Of a stretch of DNA of 64,000 nt, positions 33,618 to 43,800 are shown in pieces. Source of the stretch: Murimonas intestini (GTDB lineage: Bacteria; Bacillota; Clostridia; Lachnospirales; Lachnospiraceae). The position numbers and the translations under genes are program-made. Under the pieces are notes generated by a model that was given only the letters and a program-made list of their open reading frames with translations, searched no databases and was not told where the DNA came from. Position 1 is the stretch's first letter. Each line of letters opens with the position of its first letter. Where the stretch lies: contig QGGY01000011.1 of assembly GCA_003148945.1 (NCBI GenBank), forward strand, positions 124,001-188,000, in the 5' to 3' direction.

Positions 33618-34562
33618 ATGAGTGAGATTGCATATCAAAATAAGGATGTTACATTAAAATTCCTTACGGAGGCCTTAAAACATAAGAGCCTGGGGGTCTA
33701 TGGCCTGCCTCATATAAGGATCAGAGACGCGCAGCCGACAAATCTTCCGGCTATAGAGGCCAATGAATTGCGTTTAGACAACCTGTTTATACTGGAAGAT
33801 AATTCCCTTGCATTAATTGACTACGAGAGCACATTCTCCATGGAGGATGTTGTAAAGTATGTAAACTATGTGGCACGGATTTTGAAGAGATTTTGCAGGG
33901 AAAATACAGAGATTCCTATTTTGCATTTAATTATTATTTTTTCAGCGGATATTCAAAGTATAAGGACGGAAATTTATGATTTTGGATGTATGAAGCTTTG
34001 CATTGAACCGGCATTTTTAACCGATATGGATACAGAGCATATCTATAACAGGCTAAAGGCTAAAATTAACAGTGGTGAGATATTAAATGATGAAGAACTG
34101 CTGGAAATCATAGTCCTTCCTCTGACAGTAGAGGGAAAAAAGCCTAAGCAGGAGTTAGTAAAAAATACGGTAGAGCTGGCAAAGGGGATTGCGGATGAAA
34201 ACCAAATGATTCAGGCATTGGCAGGAATCATTACGTTTGCGGATAAAGTTATAGACAAAGAATATGCGGATTATGTGAAAGGAGCGATTATGATGACAAA
34301 GGTGGCTCAGCTTATTTTTGATGAAGGTCTTGAGAAAGGAATTGAGCAGGGGATTGAGAAGGGAATAGACCAGGGCATTGAGAGAGGCCGTGCAGTAGAG
34401 GCTATACGCTGCATAAGGATTAAAATGAACAAAGGATATGAGGCTGCGGTAATCGCTGACCTTCTGGAGCAGAAGGTAGATTATGTGGAGAAAGTCTGCA
34501 GCCTTATCCGGGCCAACCCAAAAGATACGGATGCGGAGATAGACCAAAAATGCAGAGGTTAG
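33618..34562 (+). CDS. Rpn-like PD-(D/E)XK nuclease / transposase-related protein
   Basis: 314 residues. The N-terminal half resembles the Rpn (recombination-promoting nuclease) and PD-(D/E)XK transposase-like families: RLDNLFILEDNSLALIDYES (about 52-71) fits the beta-hairpin with the catalytic Asp and the acidic residue of the D...(D/E)xK core, although the final Lys/Gln position reads Ser. The C-terminal part has the family's repeated GIEQGIEKGIDQGIERGRA helix. ATG is preceded by AGGAGG and the gene has a strong terminator. Such genes are often mobile and variable; this one stands at the border of the pilus locus beside tandem and dispersed repeats. Possible degenerate active site. Confidence 0.75.
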   Translation: MSEIAYQNKDVTLKFLTEALKHKSLGVYGLPHIRIRDAQPTNLPAIEANELRLDNLFILEDNSLALIDYESTFSMEDVVKYVNYVARILKRFCRENTEIPILHLIIIFSADIQSIRTEIYDFGCMKLCIEPAFLTDMDTEHIYNRLKAKINSGEILNDEELLEIIVLPLTVEGKKPKQELVKNTVELAKGIADENQMIQALAGIITFADKVIDKEYADYVKGAIMMTKVAQLIFDEGLEKGIEQGIEKGIDQGIERGRAVEAIRCIRIKMNKGYEAAVIADLLEQKVDYVEKVCSLIRANPKDTDAEIDQKCRG

Positions 34563-34660
34563 GAGCTGGTGCAGATGTATTATGTCATACTCTGCATGAC
34601 AGGCGTCTCACAGCAAGAACCCCGAAGCGTTCTTGAGTAATACTATTGTAATTATCATAT

Positions 34661-34698
34661 GCCAGTGCAAAGGCGGTATCCTGCACTGGCTTTTTTTT
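34661..34698 (+). terminator. Terminator of the Rpn-like gene
   Basis: Stem GCCAGTGCA/TGCACTGGC, 12-base loop, eight Ts. Two other hairpins lie just upstream: TGTCAT/ATGACA (34583-34601) and CAAGAAC/GTTCTTG (34614-34635). The rest of the 327-base gap to the pilus locus holds only the promoter below. Confidence 0.9.
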
Positions 34699-34799
34699 CG
34701 TTCTGCCGTTTGCAATGTGGTGGTTTCCATGTGATTTACCCAACATCTCCCAGATATGTGATGAAAATATGAAGTATCTTTGTAGAAATGCCAAAACAG

Positions 34800-34828
34800 T
34801 TGAATTAGTAGGCTTTGGGGTGTAAAAT
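34800..34828 (+). promoter_or_regulatory. Probable promoter of the pilus locus
   Basis: TTGAAT (34800-34805), 17-bp spacer, TAAAAT (34823-34828); start expected near 34835, leaving a leader of about 55 bases before the giant pilin gene. Confidence 0.5.
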
Positions 34829-34889
34829 GGGAATATAATTCTATAAGTGTACCTTTTTTTAGAAAATACATAGAAGTGGAGTATAGCCC

Positions 34890-37800
34890 ATGAAAATAAA
34901 TAGTAAAAATTTAAGGAAAAATAACAGCAGGAAAGGTTTTACTCTGGTAGAGCTGATAGTCACGCTGGCCATACTGGCGATCGTTCTGTCGGCGTCCATC
35001 TTTGGAATACTGGCATATCAGAAATATGCTAATTATAAGCGGAACAATGAATATGCCAGAACCATTTTTGCCGCTGCTCAGTCCGGGCTGACGCATTATA
35101 AGGCCAGCGGGGAGCTGGAGGATCTGCAAGAACTGCTCAAGGATACGGGACATGATGTAAACCCGTCAGCTTTTTTGGTGGATCCGGAGGATGCAGAGAG
35201 CAAGAATGTCTCGGGTGACAGACTGGTCTATCTGATGATCAGGGGCGGGGATACCTCTGACCCATTTGGAAAAGCACTTTATGAACTGCTGGACGATTAT
35301 ATTTATGATGAATCAGTGTTCAGTGCATCTATCTGTGTGGAGATGGATGTAATGGATGGTGTCGTCTATGCCGTGTGCTACAGTGACAGGGCGGACAGCT
35401 TTACATATAGTGGAGAAGCGGGCAGTTCTTCAGGCGGAGTTATGAATATCTGTGACAGGCGTGAGAGCACCAGAAAAGATATCTGTCTTGGTTATTACAG
35501 CAGTGCTCTTTCTCAGCGTGCACCATCCTCATACGAAAAGACTGCCATAGGGGATGTTACCCTTGTGAATGATGAGACTTTAGATCTGCGGTTTAACATG
35601 ACAAATAAGTATAAGGTGCTAACAAATAACCTGATTTATACAGTCAGGCTGTTTGACGAAGAGAAAAAGTTGAAAGCATCTTTTGATATAAATAATACAA
35701 AGGACAGCAATAACCAGTTGGTAAAAGGGGAGGAGACATCAAATAATAAAATAACCACAATTGTGACATTTTATGACGATGAGGGGAAGGCCCTGGCAAA
35801 GACAAAAGAGCTGACCTTTAGGGCCTATGTAGATTCGAAATACGTTGTCTACCTGACGCTGGACGGCCTGGACTTGGCGGCAGATGTTCAGAAGATGGAA
35901 GAATCAGGCGATACGGAGACAGCAAAAGGTTCTGATTATAATGTTATTGACGGGACTTACAGTATCAGCAGGCTGAAGTTAGATACAAGTAAGAAAATTT
36001 ATGCCAGGGTACAGGCATCAGGAGCTAACTATAAACCCAGTGCATGGAAACAGTCTAATTCAGAGAGTCCTTATTTCGCAGACAGCAGTATGGAAGATAA
36101 AGAATTTTCAGTACGAAATGCCAGACATCTGTTCAATATACGATTCAGGGAGACTGAAAATACAGTTGGTACTTATATACAAAAAGAGAGCTTTGCCTGG
36201 GGGGGCGAAGATGGTATACTGGCTGCTAAGCATGTATATGATAAAGGGGATACCGTATCCTGGTCAGAAGGGAATGAGACTGCATTCCCGGCTATTCCGA
36301 TGTTGGGAAAAGGCAGTACATATGAAGGATATGGCAAGAAAGAAGTAAGCATACAGGAACTGGTATTGGGCAAGGCGAAAGAAGTGGTGGAAGGGGAAGA
36401 GCCCAAAGATTCAGAAAACGACGGAGTACCGGAAGATAGCAGAACAGAAGGCAAGTCTGCAGAAGATGATGCGTCTGGCATTTCTGTGCAGAACGATATG
36501 GATAAAACAGATTTGCCTGTCATGGGGGCAGAAACTTTTAGTAGTCTGGGCCTATTTTGTGAAAATAATGGAACAATAAGAGATATTATAATTGAAAATG
36601 CTGTTGTAGATAATGCTATACTAATTGACAAAGAAAATGATAAAGAAGAAGGCAAGGATGAAGGGGCGGCAAAAAAGACTAGTATTGATGGAAACGGAGA
36701 GGAGATTAAACCGGAAGATTTTGGAACGGGGACGATTTGCGGAATCAATAGAGGGACACTGGAGAAGATCACTGTCAAAGGCGGCAGCGTGGCCGGAAAT
36801 GAAAATGTTGGTGGTATTGCAGGAAAGGATGAGGCAGCAGATAAAAGTGTAACGGGCGGTACTGAAGGAGCAGGCGGAGAGCGTGCCTATATACAGTTGC
36901 AGAATACAGCAGGAATAAGCGGCAATAAGAATGTGGGGGGCATTCTGGGCTATAATGCGGGGAGCAAACTTACCGCATGTACAAGTGCGCCTTTAAGCAC
37001 CGGGGAGAATACAGAAGAACTTAGCAAAAATCTAAAAGGAATAAATGTAGGAGGCATCGTGGGCTACAGCTTGGGAGGCGTTCTGGAAGAGTGTTCTACA
37101 AGCGGCGGCTATGTGATAGGGAAGAGATATGTAGGAGGCATCGTAGGGCTGATGGAAAGTTCTGAGGACAGCTCAGGCTCAGATGGTAAAGAAGCCGAAA
37201 GAGTAATTCTGGATGGGAATGGAATGAAGAATCAGGCTACTGTCATCGGTGAAGAGTATGTAGGAGGAATCACCGGCAAAAATGAAAAAGGCGCAGTAAA
37301 GGGCTGGACTAATGAAGGCATCATCTCAGCTACAGAGCAATATGCTGGCGGAATCGTAGGCTATAACAGCGGTACTGTGGAAGACTGCAGGACAGATGTG
37401 GATACATCTGCTGTAAATGGTGAGACTCTTCTCCAAACAGCTGTGGTCTGGGGCGGTACAGGAAGTTATGTTGGTGGTATTGCAGGATATAATAATGGGA
37501 CTATCAAGAGCAAGAGCATGCAGGGGATAACTGTGGTAGCGGCCGGTAAGAATTATGTTGGCGGTATTGTAGGTTACAATGATGTCAAGGCGGAGATTAC
37601 AGACTATAAGGTGACAGGCGGGTATATTTCCGGTGATTGTTTTGTCAGTGGTTATGCCGGACTGAATGCATCTGAGCATTTTTTTGAAAAGGACAGGATT
37701 GCCAGTCCCAATCTTGTAAAGGGAGGCTGGTACGTGGGAGGAATCGCCGGAGCTAATCTGGTGCCGTCCCAATCAGATCTTACTTTGAAATGTGATACAG

Positions 37801-40800
37801 ATAATTTCCTGGGATCCATCAATGCAACAGGTGCGTTCACAGGAGGCTTTATCGGCATAAATGCCCTTCTTCCGGCGACGACTCTGGACAGTGATATGGA
37901 GAGCCTGAGAGAAGGCCTGGAAAAAGCAGCGGAGTCAGTCAATCTAAAAGAAGGAACCGGCAAAGCTTTAGAGGAAGTGAATAGCTTTGGTACATCAGGC
38001 AATAAAATGTATATTATCGGCGGCAGCAGCAGTGAGTCTATAACAAGCGGCAAGAGTGAACTGAACCAGATTACAGGTACAGTATATACAGCTGGAATTG
38101 TGGCATACAGTTCTAAGAATACAGAACTGTATATTAACAATATAACGAATAAGACAAGAGTTCTTGCGTCGGGGCTGATTGATGACAAGGGAGACGAATT
38201 AAAGTTTGGAGATGACAAGACGTATTCCTTTGCAGGCGGAATCATAGGGGTTGCAGAAAATAATGTCACTTTGACTGCGTGTTCAAATAAGGATTCCGGT
38301 GAAGTTACAGGCAAAGGAACTTATTTGGGCGGTCTTGTAGAAGTTAACTATGGTAAAGTTAAAAACTGTGACGCCGGGAACTTTGGCGAGAATACCAGAA
38401 GCTATGTGGGAGGAATTGTCGGAGTAAATGGAGAGACAGGAGAAATATCAGGATGCAGTGTATCAGGTATCATAACCGGAAAGGATAATGTGGGAGGCCT
38501 TGTTTCAGAGAATTATGGGAAACTTAAAAGTGAAGGCGGAAAAAACTGCATACTGACGGGAAGTGTCAGAGGAATGGGAAGCAACGTCGGTGGTCTTGTG
38601 GGAAGCAATATGAAGGGCGGAGCCATTGAAAATGTGAAGTCAAGCGGAACTGTTGAAGGAAGAGGCACAAATGTTGGCGGTTTTGTTGGAAGAAATGCGG
38701 GAAGCCTTTCAGACGGACTAAAAAATGAAGGAGAACTAGTATCAGGTGAGGCTAATGTAGGAGGACTGGTTGGCCTTCAGGAGGGAACAGAAAAGCTTGA
38801 AAGTCTGGAAAACTTTGCGAAGGTAATTGCGCAAAATGGCGATGCAGGAGGCATAATTGGGACTTCAACCGGCGGGGGGTATGAGATGTTCCTATGTTTT
38901 AATCATGGTTCAGTCAATGCGGTAAAATCAGGTAATGTCGGCGGCATAATGTCAACAAATTCAGAAGGCGGTCTGATATGGAAAAGTGCCAATTATGGAA
39001 CTCTTACAGCAGGAACGGGAGATATAGGAGGTATTACGGCTGTCAACAATGGTACCCTGCAAAATTGCAATATAATTTCTGAAAGCTCAGATAAGGTAGT
39101 AATCTCGGGAAGTGCAAATATTGGAGGCATGACAGCAGTTAATAATGGACGGGTAGAAGGAAGTGCCGTCAGAAAATTAAATATATATAACAGAGGAGGA
39201 ATGGGTGCGATCGGAGGATATGCGGGTATCAATAATGGCACTCTTGAAATGAGTTTTGGGTCAGCCAGTGACGTTAATATTTATGCATATACCGATGGAA
39301 CAAGCGCAGGTGGTGTTGCAGGAATCAACAAAGGTACAATTGGTAATGAAGAATATTACACTTATGGACAAATGTGCCAGATAATCGTCAGTATTCAGTC
39401 TGGTGACAAAATACAGGATAATGTGCAGGCGAATATGGGAGGGATTGCAGGCATAAATGAAGGCGAGATATATGGCATGATCTTCAGCGGTTCGATTACT
39501 GGAAATAGTTCTCAAAAATATGGAATGGGAGGAATAGCAGGGATTAATGGCACTTCAGGGGGAGTAGCTGCTTCAATCCATGATTGTGATCTATACACAG
39601 ATGTCTCAAAAGCAGGAGCGATTTTGGATATTGAGGCTGGTGGAGAGTTAAGCAGTATATCGAATGTTGGAGGTACAGCTGGAATTAATTATCAGAATGC
39701 TACTATCTCAAAGGTAGAAGTCAAATATGGTGAAATAAAGTCAAAAGTAGGTTATATTGGAGGAATATCAGGCAGCAATTATGGGACAGTTACGGAATGC
39801 CGTCTAAGCGGGACAGAAAAAAGTAAAGTTGAGGCGTTTAGCGGAAATATTGGCGGTCTTGTAGGTATAAATTACGGAACAGGAAAAGTAAATAACAGCA
39901 GTGTAGGTACTGCCTGGACAATTAATGCAACCGGAAATTCTGCCGGTGACCATGCTATGGGCGGATGTATTGGCTATAATGAGTCAGGTGAGGATATATT
40001 TGGGCTTGTGAATGAAGCAGCAGTTACAAAAACACCGAAGGGCTATGATGAGAATAACTGTCATTCAGTTGCAGGTATTATAGGACGTCAGGAAGTCAAG
40101 ATATCAAGTACCTGGGAAATTTATGATTGTGAGAATAAAGGTGCTGTCTCCGGATATGCAAGGGCGGGCGGTATTATTGGCCAGTGGAAGTATAAAGGTG
40201 GAACCGTCAGAGACTGTACGAATACCGGGGATATCAGTACATTAGGAGGTATAGCCGGAGGTATACTGGGTAGGTTCTTTGCTATGGATGCCGGTGAATC
40301 GGCTGTCATTAGAAATACAGTAAATCATGGGGCTGTTTCTGCAACTGGATTTGTGGCAGGTATAATCGGGGACAGCAGGGGATCGTCAAATCTTTCTGTT
40401 AATGTGGTAGACAGTGTTAATACAGGTAAGATCAAAGCGAAATCCTCTAATTCAACAAGTGCCGGTATTGTTGATTTCAAGCAGTCAGGAAAATTTACAA
40501 TCTTAAGATGTAGAAATTATGGGCATTCTGTCAGCCCCAGATTCTCAGGAATAGTTAGTGATGTGAACAATGATACCAGTCCGGATGTTAATTATTGCTT
40601 TGGTATTGCCTCAGGTTCAGTATATCCGATCGCGGCAGCTAATACATTATCCAATAAAAGTGGTAATAATTATTATTTTGGTGAAGACGGAGTCATGGAA
40701 GAACCAGAGGAGAAACTGAGAATAGCAAGTGTCGCTGTAAATGGTTTCTCAAATGATGGGGATACATCAGCCCTTTATGATGGTACATTGGAGAATAAAT

Positions 40801-43800
40801 GGACAGGTACAAGTGGGGGAGGAAGTCAAAAGGATGCGTCTATAGAATTAGTATTTGAGGCGCCTATACAGCTGTCAGATATTAATATTTATTGGGGAAT
40901 TGAGGGAAATACACAAGGTAAGCCAGTTACATATAACTATTCTCTGAAATATAGGGAAGAAATTACCGGAGAGGAAAGAGTAATTGTAGATAAAGCAGAA
41001 GTGACAGTGAATCCTAATGAGGAAAGTGTTATGGTTGCACATAGTCTTGAGAATTCGGCAAAAACAGCAACGGTGGTATTGGAGCTTCTATCCGTAGTAT
41101 CAGATGGAAAAGATTATAATAAGGTATCTATTAATGAAATAGAAATGCTGGGCAGCAGCGGAGGCACTCAAATACTATCGGCTGTATCTGGAGAGGCTCG
41201 GGCAGTATACAGTCAGGCAAAAGGAGAAGGAGAGGAACTTAAAGTTCAGGAAAAGGGTGAAAATGACTATACCGCTTTTTCAGAAGACAGGTCGGTGATA
41301 ATACGGAATATGCCGCTTAATCCAAATAGAGATCCGTATAAATCAAATGCGGATCTGTCTCAGGAGGTTTACAATGGCCTGGATACACTAATAATGGAAC
41401 AGTATTATCAGAAGGTTTTTGGAAATTCGCCATTGGATAATCCATCTGAGATAAACGGGGAAAATATAGGCGGGGCCTATAAAATTACCTGGAAGGGGGA
41501 TCCTGATGCTTACAGCACAGAGATATACGCCAGAATCTATGATAGCATAGACGCTGACACTCCAAGTGCGGAAACAGTCATTTATGTAACGGGGCAGACG
41601 ACAGCTTTTTTGAGTATTCGGGAAGAGTGGATAGGGAAATACCTAGGACTTTCTGTTAAGTCGAAGAGTATGTCACCGCAGCCAGGTTATGATTCTGAGG
41701 AGATTTTTGCAAATCAGAGATACGAACTAACGGCTGTTTTGCCAACACCGGAAGTATCATTTCAGTTGACGGCAGAGGAAAAAAATGAGGTTACGTATAC
41801 ATGTGTACTGGAAAATGCAGAAGAATACGGTACAGATCAGGAGTATTTTATTAAGGTAAAAAGTCCGTTTATTAAATATGAAAACTCAAATGAAATAACT
41901 TTCAGCAGCCTGACAGGTGTATTTGAAGGTGTGCTGCCAGTCTCTTCTTCCTTGAACAGTGATGTAAATACAATCTCTGCTCAGGCGAAATCAAGCAATG
42001 GGAAAAGTCTGTCGAGAACTTCTACGGGACAGACCCAGATTTTGTGGAAAGATAAACTGAAAGAAAATGATGCTTATGTTACTTTCTCAGGTTTTAAGGG
42101 AGTGGCAGAGGATACGCTGGAGTATTATATGACAATGGGGTGTATCAATAGTAAGCAGCTGACTTACCGGGCTGAATATCTTGTTTATGATGAAATCCTG
42201 GGAATATGGGTATCTCGTTCAGCGGCAGAAACGTATGTTTCGTCAGGGATGACAGGTAAAGCAGTGACTCTGAAAAATCTTCCCTTGCTGCCGACTGATA
42301 TGAAAAATATAAAAGTAAGAACTTATCCATGGAGCAGCCAAAATGATTTGGTAAAATATGCGTATTACCTTGCAAGGAATATCGAAGCTGATTCTATAGA
42401 GGGCCTCATTCAGGCGGTGCCTGAAGCTTTCGCAGGCGAGTCTGAAGCAGACAGGTTAAAGGCAGGCTATGATGTGGAGCAGAATGTAGACGGTACATAT
42501 AATATAATTTACAGCCTTCTGCTTGAATCGCCAACATTTGCTAACCAGGTTAAAACCAAAACGTTTGTTGAAAATCCCGGGAGGGTAGACAGTCCAATAA
42601 TAGCTGACACATATGGATATGAAAAGGGCTGGTATACTTTCAGCTGGGATAATGGTACTGAGGCAGCAGGCCCATATGCTGTGAAGTTATATGGGTATGC
42701 TTTAGATGATACAGAAGTACTGGTTTACAGTCAGAATGAAGTAGCTGATAAGCAGGTTGAAGTAGACGGCAGTACATGGAAATACAAGAGACTGCGTCTT
42801 GTTGTGACAAGAAAAGGGATTTTGTCAGGAGATTATGTCAGCAAGCTGTATAATAGTGCAGAGGTTTCCTACGATGTGCGTCTTCCGTTGGATACAGTGG
42901 ACCGTCCGGGCTCGCCGCAGCTGGATGAAGAAACAGGAAAGAACGAGCTTATTTACAGGATAACGTGGAATGGTATAAATGATGAAGGGCAGCTCGCTGA
43001 TCTGAAAGGTTATTCCGTATACGCAACAGATGGGACAGATATTCAGCTATTGGCAGAAGTTACGGCTGATGTAGATACAGGTAGCATTCCTACAGAAGCG
43101 CTTATTGATCTTGATGGTTATGAAGGGGGTATAAAATTATCCTTTTATATAATTGCAAATGCTAAGCCGGATTCCCTGCTTTATCAGGATTCATCTACAG
43201 GAGTCATGAGAGATTTTACAGTGCCGACCCGTTTGGAAAAGCCCGCAGATGTAGCAGTACTGACACCCGGTTATACTAGGGAAGATGGGACAATGGAAGA
43301 TGGAATCGCAGCGGTAGTTTTTGAAAGTGCAGGTCTGACTGTATCTGTTCCAAATACGGATAATGGAATCAAGTTTGTAATGAAAGCTGCTGTTTATGAC
43401 AGCCCGGGGATGAATGAAGAGACAGGTGAGCCGTTAGGCATACGTCTCACAGATATTATTTCTGACAGCGGACTGGATATTTTGTCCATGGCTAATAATG
43501 GAAGTAGTGCTCAATATACGATTACCGGACTTTCCAGAGCATATGCAGGTCAGTATCTGTTCCTGCAGTTCAGAAGAACCTCCGACAGTGCAATCAGCTC
43601 TAAGTGGTCGGATTACCAGTGGGTAAGATTGCCAAGAGTCAGGCTGGATGAACCACAGTTGAGTCAGGGGACTGTGAGCGATACCTTGTTGGAAAAGCAG
43701 AATAGTTCAGCGGGAGAAATAGAGAAAGAGGTGATAGTCAGCAGACCATTTATAGAATGGGCACAGGATGGTCTGACAAAGAATTACAATATATGGATGA

